A model generated the notes under the pieces. It ran no database searches. It was given only the letters and a program-made list of their open reading frames with translations, and was not told the origin of the DNA. Below, in pieces: positions 43,037 to 51,913 of a DNA stretch of 64,000 nucleotides. The DNA comes from Pseudahrensia aquimaris (GTDB lineage Bacteria > Pseudomonadota > Alphaproteobacteria > Rhizobiales > Rhizobiaceae): assembly GCF_042676045.1 (NCBI RefSeq), contig NZ_JBHTJV010000003.1, forward strand, positions 434,001 through 498,000, read 5' to 3'. The translations under genes were made by a program, and so were the position numbers. Positions within the stretch are counted from its first letter, which is position 1, and the number at the start of each line of letters is the position of its first letter.

Positions 43037-44373
43037 GCGCAGGGCTCGTAGCCAAGCTCGCGGTCTTGCAACATGCGCAATTCGTAGAGCTTGTTGTCTT
43101 TCAGCACGCCCACATCATGGCGCGTAATCAATGCGCCTTTGGGGATGTCGTTCAACACGGTCGCACCGTCGAGGAGCCCGACAGGAACTGCGCCTTCGTC
43201 ACGCGCCTCATCCGCCCGCATGGCCCACGAGCGGTAGCTTGTCTCGCCGATGGAATCGAGCGTATCGCCCGCCTTGAGATCGCGTTTCGCCAGAGCGCAG
43301 ACCTCTGCCACCGGTCGGTCCAGCGGCTTCATGTCGGACGTGCCGTAGAGCACCGCACGGGCGGCGGACAGCGGCACTTCAAGGCTGGTCAGATGATAGG
43401 GACGGAAAAAGGCGTAATACGGCCCCGGCCCCAAATGCAGATCGTTCATCCGCTCTCGGATGCGGGGATGGCTCATTTCGGCAATGACGAAAACGCCGGG
43501 GGCAACGCCCTTGCCGACCGTGAAATCCACGCAACCCTTGCGGCTCAAAACGCCGCCGTCTTCGACGGGGCACAGCGTGGTGGGTAATTCGTCCAAGCTG
43601 CAATCGGGGCCGTGCATGCCCGGTTTGTCCGGCACGAGGCCGGTTGCGTTGGCAATGCAGGTCATCTCGACCATCGTCTTGGAACCATCCACGAACTCCA
43701 CCAGCATGCGCGGGTTCATGTTGCGCCGCTCGGCTTCAGCGCGGTAATCGTCCGGCACGGCGTCAATGTTGAAGGCGTTGTTCTTGCCCTTGCCTGCAGC
43801 CACGACCGGATAACCCAGCGATGTAACGAAGTCATAGAGCTCCATCACCGAGCTTGGCTCATCGCCCGCGCCGACCGTGTAGACCAATCCCTTTTCGGCG
43901 GCGCGTTTTTGGAGATAAGCGCCAATGGTCACATCGGCCTCGACGTTCATCATCACGAGGTGCTTGCCAGCGTCCAAAGCTGCCATGCCATATTCCGCGC
44001 CGGCGGTGGGGCGGCCCGTGGCGTCAATCACGACATCGACAAGCGGATGCGCGAGGCCGTTGTGCGCGTCGGAAACGACGGGAATTTTGCCTGCATCGAA
44101 GGCCGCTTGGATTTCGTCAGCTGTCTCGCAGACCACATCGTGACCCGCCGGATAACCAGCGATTTCCATCGCGGCACCGGCATTGGTCAGGCTCCGGTCG
44201 ACCAGAACGGCAATGCGAACGCCCGCCATGCGGCGGATGGCGGTTACAAGGTCGGTGCCCATTTCACCCGCACCGATGATGCACACGCGTATGGGTTTGC
44301 CCGCCCGCTCCCGCTCAGCCAGCGCGTAGGCAAGGCCGGTCACGGGAATCGGTTTCTGGTCTGTGTCGCTCAC
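43033..44373 (-). CDS. NAD(P)-dependent oxidoreductase with C-terminal SAF domain
   Basis: 446 aa from a GTG at 44373. Rossmann motif VCIIGAGEMGTDLVTAIRRM lies near residues 29-48, followed by a homoserine dehydrogenase-like core (VDVVIDATGRPTAGAEYGM, MNVEADVTIG, GDEPSSVMELYDF). The C-terminal SAF-type part is LKAGDTLDSIG and IPKGALITRHDVGV. The substrate is unknown. Related proteins are often in sugar acid pathways; here it is coupled to puuE by an ATGA overlap, which suggests a role connected with purine or a linked nitrogen source. Confidence 0.75.
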   Translation of the reverse strand: MSDTDQKPIPVTGLAYALAERERAGKPIRVCIIGAGEMGTDLVTAIRRMAGVRIAVLVDRSLTNAGAAMEIAGYPAGHDVVCETADEIQAAFDAGKIPVVSDAHNGLAHPLVDVVIDATGRPTAGAEYGMAALDAGKHLVMMNVEADVTIGAYLQKRAAEKGLVYTVGAGDEPSSVMELYDFVTSLGYPVVAAGKGKNNAFNIDAVPDDYRAEAERRNMNPRMLVEFVDGSKTMVEMTCIANATGLVPDKPGMHGPDCSLDELPTTLCPVEDGGVLSRKGCVDFTVGKGVAPGVFVIAEMSHPRIRERMNDLHLGPGPYYAFFRPYHLTSLEVPLSAARAVLYGTSDMKPLDRPVAEVCALAKRDLKAGDTLDSIGETSYRSWAMRADEARDEGAVPVGLLDGATVLNDIPKGALITRHDVGVLKDNKLYELRMLQDRELGYEPCA

Positions 44374-44394
44374 TCTGGAGAGGCCGCGCGCCGA

Positions 44395-44976
44395 TTAAGC
44401 GCGCTTCCAGACTTTCCAGACGGCAGAAACAGCCAGCGCAGCGATGGCGATTTTCACCAGATCACCCAGAACGAATGGCACAACACCGAAGGTGAAGGCT
44501 TTTTCTGCGCCGATCAAAGTGGACAACCAAGCAAAGCCCAACATGAAGATCACAACGTCAGCCGCGAGAATTACGCCGCCCATCTTGATTGCGCTTTTGC
44601 TCCAGCCTTTGTCGGCTGCGGTTCCGATGATGAAAGCTGCAACAACAAAACCTGCCAGATAACCGCCTGTTCCGCCAATGAAGTAAGCTGGCCCAGCGGC
44701 AGCGCCTGCGAAAACAGGCAGCCCTGCGAAACCCTGTGCGAGATAGAGCAGCACCGTCGCCACAGCCAGATTGCGGCCATAGGCTGCCCCGATGGCGAAG
44801 ACGGCAAGCGTCTGCAGTGTCATGGGCACAGGGAAGAAAGGAACTTGGATTTTTGAGGCGATCGTCAGCAGCAGCGAGCCCAACACCGCCATGACCAAAA
44901 ACCCTGCCGTTTTGTTCGCCCATTCGCGGGCGATGAAGGTTTGAGCAAGAGAGCCGTTAGCAAGTGTGTTCGACAT
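44395..44976 (-). CDS. bioY: biotin transporter BioY
   Basis: 193 aa from the ATG at 44976 (MSNTLANGSL). Six membrane segments. Family motifs are VPFFPVPMTLQTLAVFAIGAAYG, GLPVFAGAAAGPAYFIGGTGGYLAGF, and the Lys-containing LGDLVKIAIAAL end. It is the substrate-binding S component of an ECF-type biotin transporter and in Rhizobiales can be linked with BioMN, which are not in view. A promoter with a palindrome (45041-45073) lies about 70 bases upstream. Confidence 0.93.
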   Translation of the reverse strand: MSNTLANGSLAQTFIAREWANKTAGFLVMAVLGSLLLTIASKIQVPFFPVPMTLQTLAVFAIGAAYGRNLAVATVLLYLAQGFAGLPVFAGAAAGPAYFIGGTGGYLAGFVVAAFIIGTAADKGWSKSAIKMGGVILAADVVIFMLGFAWLSTLIGAEKAFTFGVVPFVLGDLVKIAIAALAVSAVWKVWKRA

Positions 44977-45040
44977 TGAAGAACCTCTGATTTGGGCCGC
45001 ACAGGCGGCGAAAGACACAGCGCGAGTTTTCGCACGTTCA

Positions 45041-45073
45041 TCAATGTATATTGACTTGGCAATTTCCTAACAA
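45041..45073 (-). promoter_or_regulatory. bioY promoter with overlapping palindrome
   Basis: On the minus strand TTGTTA (45073-45068), a 17-base spacer, then TATACA (45050-45045) form a fair sigma-70 promoter. TCAAT (45041-45045) and ATTGA (45050-45054) form a perfect inverted repeat with a 4-base centre covering the -10. It does not match the BioR box TTATNNATAA, so a different repressor is likely. Confidence 0.45.
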
Positions 45074-45129
45074 GACAGTCAGCCGCACTCCACGCATTTT
45101 TGCGCCTTGTTCTTTCGTAGGCCTTTTTC

Positions 45130-46038
45130 ATGTCCAGCCCAAATTTTCGCACCGAATTCGATCCGCGCCATGGAGAGGCCGTGGAACTCGTGCCAGGGCT
45201 TTCCCGTGTGGTTTGCGAAAACCCCAGCGCGTTCACCTTTCACGGAACGAACACTTATATACTGGGAGAAGAGCGCGTAGCTGTGATTGACCCCGGCCCA
45301 CTGGTCGACAGCCATTTTGATGCGCTGCTGGGCGCAATCGGTGGTCGCACGGTCAGCCACATTATCGTAACGCATACTCACGCCGATCACTCACCTCTCG
45401 CCAAGGAATTGCAGGCCAAGACGGGCGCACCGATGTTTGCCGAGGGGCCGCACCGCGCGGCGCGGGCGTTGAACATCGGCGAAACCAACCCGCTGGATGC
45501 CAGCGCCGACATGGATTTCAAACCCGATCACGCGCTTGCCCACGGCGATTTGGTAGAAGGCGACGGCTGGACGCTGACCGCTTTGCACACGCCAGGGCAC
45601 ACTGCGAATCATCTGGCTTTTGCTTGGAAAGATACCGACTATCTGTTTCCCGGCGATCACGTGATGGCTTGGGCCACAAGCATCGTTGCCCCGCCAGATG
45701 GGGCGATGGCGGACTATATGGCCTCACTCGAAGTGCTGTTGGCACAAGACCAAGAAGTTTATTTCCCCGGCCATGGTGGGCGGTTGGACCAAGCACGTTC
45801 GTTCACCCGAGCGCTGCGCGCACACCGCAAAATGCGTGAACAGGCCGTCCTTGATCAGGTACGCAAAGGCAAAGAGACGATCCCGGAAATGGTCGCTGTG
45901 ATTTATCGAACGACTGACAAAAAGTTGCACGGTGCTGCTGGGCTTTCCGTCCTGGCGCATATGGAGGATTTGGTGGCGAGAGGCGTTGTCGCTTGCAACG
46001 GCGCACCGGGAATCGATAGCGTCTACAGACCGGCTTAA
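45130..46038 (+). CDS. MBL-fold metallo-hydrolase (LACTB2-like)
   Basis: 302 aa. Metal ligands are in THTHADHSPLAK, HTPGHTANHLAF and LFPGDHVMAW. The last 70 residues look like the winged-helix tail of the LACTB2 type (MREQAVLDQVRKGKETIPEMV). These proteins cleave RNA or act on thioesters or lactones; the substrate is unknown here. It stands alone, divergent from bioY and convergent with the DUF1499 gene. Confidence 0.88.
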   Translation: MSSPNFRTEFDPRHGEAVELVPGLSRVVCENPSAFTFHGTNTYILGEERVAVIDPGPLVDSHFDALLGAIGGRTVSHIIVTHTHADHSPLAKELQAKTGAPMFAEGPHRAARALNIGETNPLDASADMDFKPDHALAHGDLVEGDGWTLTALHTPGHTANHLAFAWKDTDYLFPGDHVMAWATSIVAPPDGAMADYMASLEVLLAQDQEVYFPGHGGRLDQARSFTRALRAHRKMREQAVLDQVRKGKETIPEMVAVIYRTTDKKLHGAAGLSVLAHMEDLVARGVVACNGAPGIDSVYRPA

Positions 46039-46039
46039 A

Positions 46040-47020
46040 TTACTGGCTGAGACCTTGCAGCGCGGTGTCGAGATCTTCCATGAAAGAAATGATTTGCTGC
46101 GCGTTCGCACCCAAATCATGCGGCCCCCACCGTGAAGCGGAGCGCATGTCCACCAATGTGCCTTCCTCCTCCTCCACGATTCGGAAAACAACATCGGTTT
46201 GAAACCCGAATATCAGAGACGACGATACAGCCTCCACATAACGCTCTTCCAGCGGTTCTTCTTCGCTGTCTGCATCGTTGCGGCCTATCGGCGATACAGA
46301 CTGCGCCTCAATCGCTGTGGTTGGTTCGTCGCGGATTTCCGGCGGGCGGAAATTTGGTGTGGCGACGCGCAACGGCAAACCATTTGCGTCGGATGTGGGT
46401 TTGGCGACCAAAGCTGAACCTTCATCATCAATCGGTGCTTCGCCCGTTGATGTGGCGGAGGTCAGGATGGTCCAGTCACGGTCGCGCACCAGTTCCGCCA
46501 CCGCGCTGAAAACGCGACCAGCGCCAAGAGGATAGCGCCTGGCAACAACACGCGGATAGGCTTTCAGCTGCAAGCGCCGGGTCACGTCCGTTGGATCGGT
46601 AATATCGTTCATCGCTTCGGTGCGGTCGTAGACTGCGTTTTCAAACTGGGGCGGATCGTCAAGGTCTGTGGAAACATCGTTGAGCGGTGGCAGCGTGAAC
46701 GCTTTCAGGCCGGTGTAGAAAAACGGGGCAATGAGCAAGCTTGCCAGCAAAAGCCCCCTGGCTGCCTTCAAGCCTCCCTCTTCGCCACGTTCCCAAAGAT
46801 CAAACAGGCCGCGCAGGCCCAGTGCGATAGCCGCCAACACCATCGCCAAGCCAACGCCGAGCAACCAGAATGTCGGGATCGTGCTGATGGTGTCAAAGCG
46901 GTGACCGACGATGACGATGGCAAGAAAACAAGCGGCGAAGACGGCTAGCTTCTGGCTCCAGTCGGCAGGAAGCGAACGTTGTCGCTCGTATTTCGCCAAT
47001 CGCTGGGAAAAGGTTGCCAT
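46040..47020 (-). CDS. DUF1499 domain-containing membrane protein
   Basis: 326 aa. Three membrane segments in the N-terminal 120 residues (KLAVFAACFLAIVIVG, IPTFWLLGVGLAMVLAAIALGL, GLLLASLLIAPFFYTGL) precede the DUF1499 domain, with VYDRTEAMNDITDPTDVTRRLQLKAYPRVVARRYPLGAG and the ending FRIVEEEEGTLVDMRSASRWGPHDLGANAQQI. The function is unknown. It has an insertion of about 70 residues after SATSTGEAP that is hydrophilic and of low complexity. Confidence 0.82.
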   Translation of the reverse strand: MATFSQRLAKYERQRSLPADWSQKLAVFAACFLAIVIVGHRFDTISTIPTFWLLGVGLAMVLAAIALGLRGLFDLWERGEEGGLKAARGLLLASLLIAPFFYTGLKAFTLPPLNDVSTDLDDPPQFENAVYDRTEAMNDITDPTDVTRRLQLKAYPRVVARRYPLGAGRVFSAVAELVRDRDWTILTSATSTGEAPIDDEGSALVAKPTSDANGLPLRVATPNFRPPEIRDEPTTAIEAQSVSPIGRNDADSEEEPLEERYVEAVSSSLIFGFQTDVVFRIVEEEEGTLVDMRSASRWGPHDLGANAQQIISFMEDLDTALQGLSQ

Positions 47021-47062
47021 ACAGTTGCTGCCGCTCTTCTATCTTGTCTTAACGGACCGCAT

Positions 47063-48694
47063 TCAGACCGCCGTTGGTAAAGTGTAGTCAGCAAATTGCT
47101 TGCGCAACTCGGTTTTCTGAATTTTGCCCGTCGCGGTGTGCGGGATTTCGTCTACGAATACCACATCATCGGGCATCCACCATTTGGCAATTTTGCCCTC
47201 CAAGAACGACAGAATGTCCTGCGGCGCAGGCTGTTTGCCTTCCTTGCGCACGATCACCAAAAGCGGGCGCTCATCCCACTTGGGATGCACGATGCCGATC
47301 ACCGCAGCTTCTGCTACATCAGGATGGCCAACGGCAAGGTTTTCAATATCGATTGTCGAGATCCACTCGCCGCCGGATTTGATTACGTCCTTCGCACGGT
47401 CGGTAATTTGCATGTAGCCGTGCTTGTTGATGTGGGCCACGTCGCCAGTATCAAAATAGTGGTCCTCATCGAATTGCTCTGCCCCTGCTCCGCCGAAATA
47501 GGCCTTGGCAATGGCTGGTCCCCGCACTTTCAGGCGGCCAAATGTCTTGCCGTCCCAAGGCAGTTCCTCATTCTCGTCGTTGGTGATTTTCATCTCAACA
47601 CCAAACGGCGCGTAGCCCTGTTTTTCCTGCAAATCGAGTTTTTCGCTTCCAGATAGGCCCATATATTCAGGCTTGATAGAGCCGAGCGTTCCAAGCGGGC
47701 TCATCTCTGTCATGCCCCAAGCGTGAACGACATCAACATCGTAGTTGTCCTGGAACTTCTCAATCATCGAGCGAGGCGCCGCCGATCCGCCGATAACCAC
47801 GCGCTTCAGATAGGGCAGTTGTTTGCCCGTTTCTTCAAGATAGTTCAGCAGCATCAGCCATACCGTTGGCACGGCTGCGGTGAATGTCACTTTTTCAGTA
47901 TCCAGCAATTCGTAAATCGCCTCACCATCCATACGTGGGCCAGGATTAACCACCGTTGCGCCATTGAGCGGTGCGGCGAATGTTATGCCCCAGGCGTTAG
48001 CGTGGAACATTGGCACAACCGGCATGATGGTCTCGTTTGACGACATATTAAGCGCATCTGGGAAAGACGCGATCATCGCGTGGAGCACATTTGAGCGATG
48101 GGAATAGACCACGCCTTTGGGATCGCCTGTTGTGCCGGACGTATAGCACATGCCGCAAGCGGTGTTTTCGTCAAACTCTTTCCACGCAAAGTCGCCGTCG
48201 ACCGAATTAAGCCACGTTTCATAAGCCACCAAATCCAGTTTGGTGTCTTTTGGCAAATGGGCTTCATCGGTCAGCACGATGATCTTTTTCAGGCTCGGCA
48301 CCTTATCGGCAATCGCCTCAACTATCGGCAGGAACGTCAGATCAACAAACAGCGCTTTGTCTTCGGCGTGGTTCATAATCCATGCGATTTGCTCGGGAAA
48401 CAGGCGCGGATTCAGTGTGTGATACACGGCGCCAATGCCCATGATGCCATACCAACATTCCATGTGGTGGCCAGAATTCCACGCGAGCGTGGCGATGCGG
48501 TCGCCCAATTTAAAGCCATCGCGTTCCAGCGCTTGTGCAACCTTTAGTGCGCGGGTTCGGATGTTGGCGTAATTGGTGCGTACGATCGGACCTTCGACCG
48601 AACGGGTTACGATTTCGCGCTGGCCGTGTTGAGCGGCCGCATAGTCAATGATTTTGTAGCCGAGCAACGGCCATTCCTGCATCAAACCGAGCAT
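47063..48694 (-). CDS. long-chain fatty acid-CoA ligase (AMP-binding)
   Basis: 543 aa, full length. AMP-binding motifs are YTSGTTGDPKGVVYSHRS, HAWGMTEMSPLGTL and DRAKDVIKSGGEWISTIDIENL, with the TGKIQKTELRKQF C-terminal Lys. It activates a fatty acid with ATP and CoA. The sequence resembles medium/long-chain acyl-CoA synthetases of the FadD3/AlkK type. No other beta-oxidation genes are adjacent. Confidence 0.9.
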   Translation of the reverse strand: MLGLMQEWPLLGYKIIDYAAAQHGQREIVTRSVEGPIVRTNYANIRTRALKVAQALERDGFKLGDRIATLAWNSGHHMECWYGIMGIGAVYHTLNPRLFPEQIAWIMNHAEDKALFVDLTFLPIVEAIADKVPSLKKIIVLTDEAHLPKDTKLDLVAYETWLNSVDGDFAWKEFDENTACGMCYTSGTTGDPKGVVYSHRSNVLHAMIASFPDALNMSSNETIMPVVPMFHANAWGITFAAPLNGATVVNPGPRMDGEAIYELLDTEKVTFTAAVPTVWLMLLNYLEETGKQLPYLKRVVIGGSAAPRSMIEKFQDNYDVDVVHAWGMTEMSPLGTLGSIKPEYMGLSGSEKLDLQEKQGYAPFGVEMKITNDENEELPWDGKTFGRLKVRGPAIAKAYFGGAGAEQFDEDHYFDTGDVAHINKHGYMQITDRAKDVIKSGGEWISTIDIENLAVGHPDVAEAAVIGIVHPKWDERPLLVIVRKEGKQPAPQDILSFLEGKIAKWWMPDDVVFVDEIPHTATGKIQKTELRKQFADYTLPTAV

Positions 48695-48880
48695 GTATTC
48701 CTCCTCTTAGGTACCAGCTAATTTGGGCCATGGCGCGCGCAGGGTAAAGGGCCGTTACAAGGGAAAAACAAACCGTGTTCCGTTCCGCCCCATTCTTGCC
48801 GCTCTTAGTGCCCCACATTCGCAGTGGGGAGACAAAATGGGGGATGGCAAGTATAGGCTGTTAAGAGGAAGTGTAACAAA

Positions 48881-49306
48881 ATGGAATATGCAGACTCGCA
48901 ATCATTTGACGAATATCGGCTGGGCTCCATGAACACAGACAACGAACCGTTCGACATTGGCCCCGTCGATCTGGGGTTGGAAATTGCCGAGCTGGAAATG
49001 ATCTTGAGCATGAAGCACGAAGAAGGCTTGAGTTTCGAAGCCGCTCTGCGTTCTGCTCTGGCCGTTTCAGGCAACGAGCAGCTTTTCGCTTTTCCAAGCG
49101 ACCGTTTTCCCCTCGATGCCCGCGCCGTATTCGCCATCCGTGTGCGCTCTGGCGATGAGCACGGCTTCTGCTACGCCTACGAGTGTGGAGTAAGCGGCGC
49201 GTTTCTGATTGCTGAACAGGGCGATATTGGAGAACGCTATATTGCGTTTGCGGCCAGCTATTCTGCCATCATTGGCGCGTTGGACGAATCGTGGCCGTTG
49301 CACTGA
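48881..49306 (+). CDS. conserved hypothetical protein, no family recognised
   Basis: 141 aa, acidic, no signal or membrane segment. The ATG at 48881 is preceded by AGAGGAAG at a 9-base spacing; an internal ATG at 48929 is possible. Residues 24-53 form a helix (LGLEIAELEMILSMKHEEGLSF) and the second half looks like a small beta-rich domain (FGFCYAYECGVSGAFLIAEQGD is approximate; Cys and Glu are present). It stands alone, divergent from the acyl-CoA ligase gene and 78 bases upstream of the aminotransferase gene. Function unknown. Confidence 0.6.
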   Translation: MEYADSQSFDEYRLGSMNTDNEPFDIGPVDLGLEIAELEMILSMKHEEGLSFEAALRSALAVSGNEQLFAFPSDRFPLDARAVFAIRVRSGDEHGFCYAYECGVSGAFLIAEQGDIGERYIAFAASYSAIIGALDESWPLH

Positions 49307-49384
49307 GCTAAAACCTTTTGCTTGCCGAACTGGTGCTAAAGCGTCAGATTCAGAACAACGATACCGTTCGGCAAGGAAAGCACC

Positions 49385-50779
49385 ATGGCCCCCACGCCAC
49401 CGCTCAGCAATCTTCAGACCCGCGATCTGGCAAGCGTCGTTCACCCCTATTCGCCGCTGCACAAGCTGGATCAGATGGGGCCGCTGATTCTGGAATCGGG
49501 CAACGGCGTTTATGTGCGCGATACGCACGGCAACGATTATATCGAGGGCATGGCCGGGCTTTGGTGCACGGGGCTTGGCTTTAACAACGAAGAGATGATT
49601 GAAGCGGCCACCGCCCAGATGCGCGCGCTGCCCTATTACCACCAATTCAGCGGACGTGGCACGGAGCCTGCCATTGAACTGGCCGAAAAGCTGAAAGAAA
49701 TCGCGCCTGTGCCGATCAGCCACGTCTTTTATACATCCAGCGGATCGGAAGCCAACGACACGCAGGTGAAGCTAGCATGGTATTACAACAACGCGCTGGG
49801 CCGCCCGAAAAAGAAGAAGATCATTTCGCGCATCAAGGCCTATCACGGGGTGACGCTGATGGCGGCGTCTCTGACCGGCCTGCCCTACAACCACATGGAT
49901 TTCGATCTGCCGTTCGACGGCATTTTGCACACCGATTGCCCGCATTATTACCGTTTTGGCAAGGATGGCGAAAGCGAAGCGGAATTCGTCGCGCGGCTGG
50001 CGCAAAACCTGCGCGACATGATCGAGCGTGAGGGCGGCGACACGATTGCTGCCATGATCGCCGAGCCTGTGATGGGCGCTGGTGGCGTTATCGTGCCGCC
50101 GAAGGGCTATTTCGAGGCGATCCAGCCGATCTTGGACGAGCACGATATTTTGCTGATCTCGGATGAGGTCATCAACGGCTTTGGCCGCACGGGCGAGTGG
50201 TTTGGCAGCCAGAGCCACGGCATGACGCCGACCACCATATCAGTCGCCAAACAAATGACGTCAGCCTACGCCCCGCTGGGCGCGGTGATGATCCCTGAAT
50301 TCATGATGGACGCGCTGAAATCGCAGTCCGAAAAGATCGGCACGTTCGGCCACGGCTATACCTATGGCGGGCATCCGCTAGGTTGTGCGCTGGGCGTGAA
50401 GGCCATCGAAATCTACCAGCGTATGAACATCTGCGAGCGCGTGCGGTCCATGACCCCTTTGTTTGAGCGTCGGTTGGAAGCTCTCAAAGACCATCCGCTG
50501 GTGGGCGAAGTGCGCAGCTCCGGCCTTTTGGGCGGCGTGGAACTGGTCGCCGACAAAGCCACCAAACGCGCCTTTGACCCCAAACAAGGCGTCGGCCCCC
50601 AAACCGCCGTCCACCTTCAAAAGCACAACCTAATCCTGCGCCCCATCGGCGACACGATAGCCATCTGCCCGCCGATGATCATCGAAGAGGACGAGCTGAA
50701 CGCCCTGTTCGATAGGCTGGAACTGGCGCTGGATGACACCGAGCACTGGGTGGCGAAAGAAGGGCTGAGGGGGGCTTGA
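49385..50779 (+). CDS. class III aminotransferase (omega-amino acid / pyruvate type)
   Basis: 464 aa, with an AAGGAAAG ribosome binding site. PLP motifs are HVFYTSSGSEANDTQVKLAW, the ISDEVINGFGRTGEWFGSQ segment with the PLP-binding Asp, and the PLP Lys in ISVAKQMTSAYAPLGAV. The YHGVTLMAASLTGL and HTDCPHYYR segments are typical of omega-transaminases acting on taurine, beta-alanine or polyamines with pyruvate. The substrate cannot be fixed. It is the last gene before the accessory island. Confidence 0.88.
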   Translation: MAPTPPLSNLQTRDLASVVHPYSPLHKLDQMGPLILESGNGVYVRDTHGNDYIEGMAGLWCTGLGFNNEEMIEAATAQMRALPYYHQFSGRGTEPAIELAEKLKEIAPVPISHVFYTSSGSEANDTQVKLAWYYNNALGRPKKKKIISRIKAYHGVTLMAASLTGLPYNHMDFDLPFDGILHTDCPHYYRFGKDGESEAEFVARLAQNLRDMIEREGGDTIAAMIAEPVMGAGGVIVPPKGYFEAIQPILDEHDILLISDEVINGFGRTGEWFGSQSHGMTPTTISVAKQMTSAYAPLGAVMIPEFMMDALKSQSEKIGTFGHGYTYGGHPLGCALGVKAIEIYQRMNICERVRSMTPLFERRLEALKDHPLVGEVRSSGLLGGVELVADKATKRAFDPKQGVGPQTAVHLQKHNLILRPIGDTIAICPPMIIEEDELNALFDRLELALDDTEHWVAKEGLRGA

Positions 50780-50900
50780 GCAGACTGTGCGGTTGGCTTG
50801 CTGTTTTGGTTGCCAAGCATATCAGCGCAACTGGAAGGCTTTCGCTCACATTCCCGAAAAGAAGCCTTGGCGCAGCGCCTTCAGGCGACCAATTTCCTCT

Positions 50901-51740
50901 TCACTGAACGTCAACATCGCCCCTGCCCTCTAAATCGCGTCTTCTATACCCTCGTGCAGTATACAGTAGCCGCCAAATGTCCGGCTCAAACAGCTTCAAT
51001 ATTTCAGGCGACCAATAGAGCGAGTGCGGCCCCGACCTCCAAGAAGGCCGCTCAAGCCGCCCGTGAAGACGTTTTAAAAAAAATGGACTCAACTTGTAAA
51101 CTACGCCATCACCACTAAAATAGATGTATTTACAACCACTTGCATGGCAATAACCAACCTGTTTTTTGTGATTTTGAGAAAACATAACGTCAAAATATTC
51201 GCCTCTTGAGGGGCTTGGAAAATTTTGAGGAAGCCTACTTATTGTGATCTTTCTATCATCCATATTGAACATATTGTTTGCCAATTGAAGACCATCCCTA
51301 GTTTTCAAAAAAGCAGATTTTTCATAAATTGTCACGCTACCCTGTGGTATATGATTGAGATTACCAAAGTAAAACCACAGCGTTTGGGTTGGCGTGTCGC
51401 GAAACCGTGTTCCGACTCTTATTGGAACATGATCAATACTTTGGCAGTGAGTGGTGAATCGCTGATATTCCACTGGCATTTTAATATAAAATTTCTCTTT
51501 TTGATCTTCGGTTAAATTATCAAGAATATTGATAGACTTTGGTATGTCGAAAATTGCATCTCCAACCTGATATCGGAAAAAATCTCCGCTCAAACATTGA
51601 CTGGGATCAAATTCTTCAACTTCTTCGAATAAACACGCTGACAAGGTTAACGGTAAAATAATAATTACTATTCGTAATATTGAACGAAATACAGAGATTC
51701 TGCATGAATAATTCTGATAATATTTCTCTGTGAACTTCAT
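50901..51740 (-). CDS. putative lipoprotein of the accessory operon, unknown
   Basis: 279 aa from the ATG at 51740. The hydrophobic segment ILRIVIIILPLTLSACL carries a lipobox LSAC with Cys at residue 36, so the mature protein should be a lipoprotein. The rest contains the segments SGDFFRYQVGDAIFDIPKSINIL and PSWRSGPHSLYWSPEIL, with several Cys. It is AT-rich compared with the chromosomal neighbours, which suggests transfer. The start overlaps the stop of the preceding 58-aa ORF as ATGA. No family recognised. Confidence 0.65.
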   Translation of the reverse strand: MKFTEKYYQNYSCRISVFRSILRIVIIILPLTLSACLFEEVEEFDPSQCLSGDFFRYQVGDAIFDIPKSINILDNLTEDQKEKFYIKMPVEYQRFTTHCQSIDHVPIRVGTRFRDTPTQTLWFYFGNLNHIPQGSVTIYEKSAFLKTRDGLQLANNMFNMDDRKITISRLPQNFPSPSRGEYFDVMFSQNHKKQVGYCHASGCKYIYFSGDGVVYKLSPFFLKRLHGRLERPSWRSGPHSLYWSPEILKLFEPDIWRLLYTARGYRRRDLEGRGDVDVQ

Positions 51741-51913
51741 GCTAAACCTGCGCCCTCTACAATCTTCCAACTGAATGAATTGTCGTTCGCACCTGCAATG
51801 CCTGCCATCACAGCACCTGCTCTAATCAACGTGCCAATGCCATAGACGTTTGAGATTTCGTTGGATCCCGCATTGCTCTGTGCATTTCTAAACGTGGTTG
51901 GGCCGCGGCTCAT
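51737..51913 (-). CDS. 58-aa ORF overlapping both neighbours, unknown
   Basis: 58 aa, rich in Gly, Ala and Asn (for example SNAGSNEISNVYGIGTLIRAG). It starts in the stop codon of the Imm11-like gene (TAATG at 51915-51911) and its TGA overlaps the lipoprotein start (ATGA at 51740-51737). The frame and the two couplings are hard to explain by chance. A central hydrophobic stretch (TLIRAGAVMAGIAGA) could be membrane-inserted. It may be a small real protein or the remnant of a longer effector. Confidence 0.55.
   Translation of the reverse strand: MSRGPTTFRNAQSNAGSNEISNVYGIGTLIRAGAVMAGIAGANDNSFSWKIVEGAGLA

Noticed and set aside
50798..51118. 106-aa plus-strand frame after the class III aminotransferase
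   Set aside because: Antisense to the end of the coupled lipoprotein gene and without recognisable domains.
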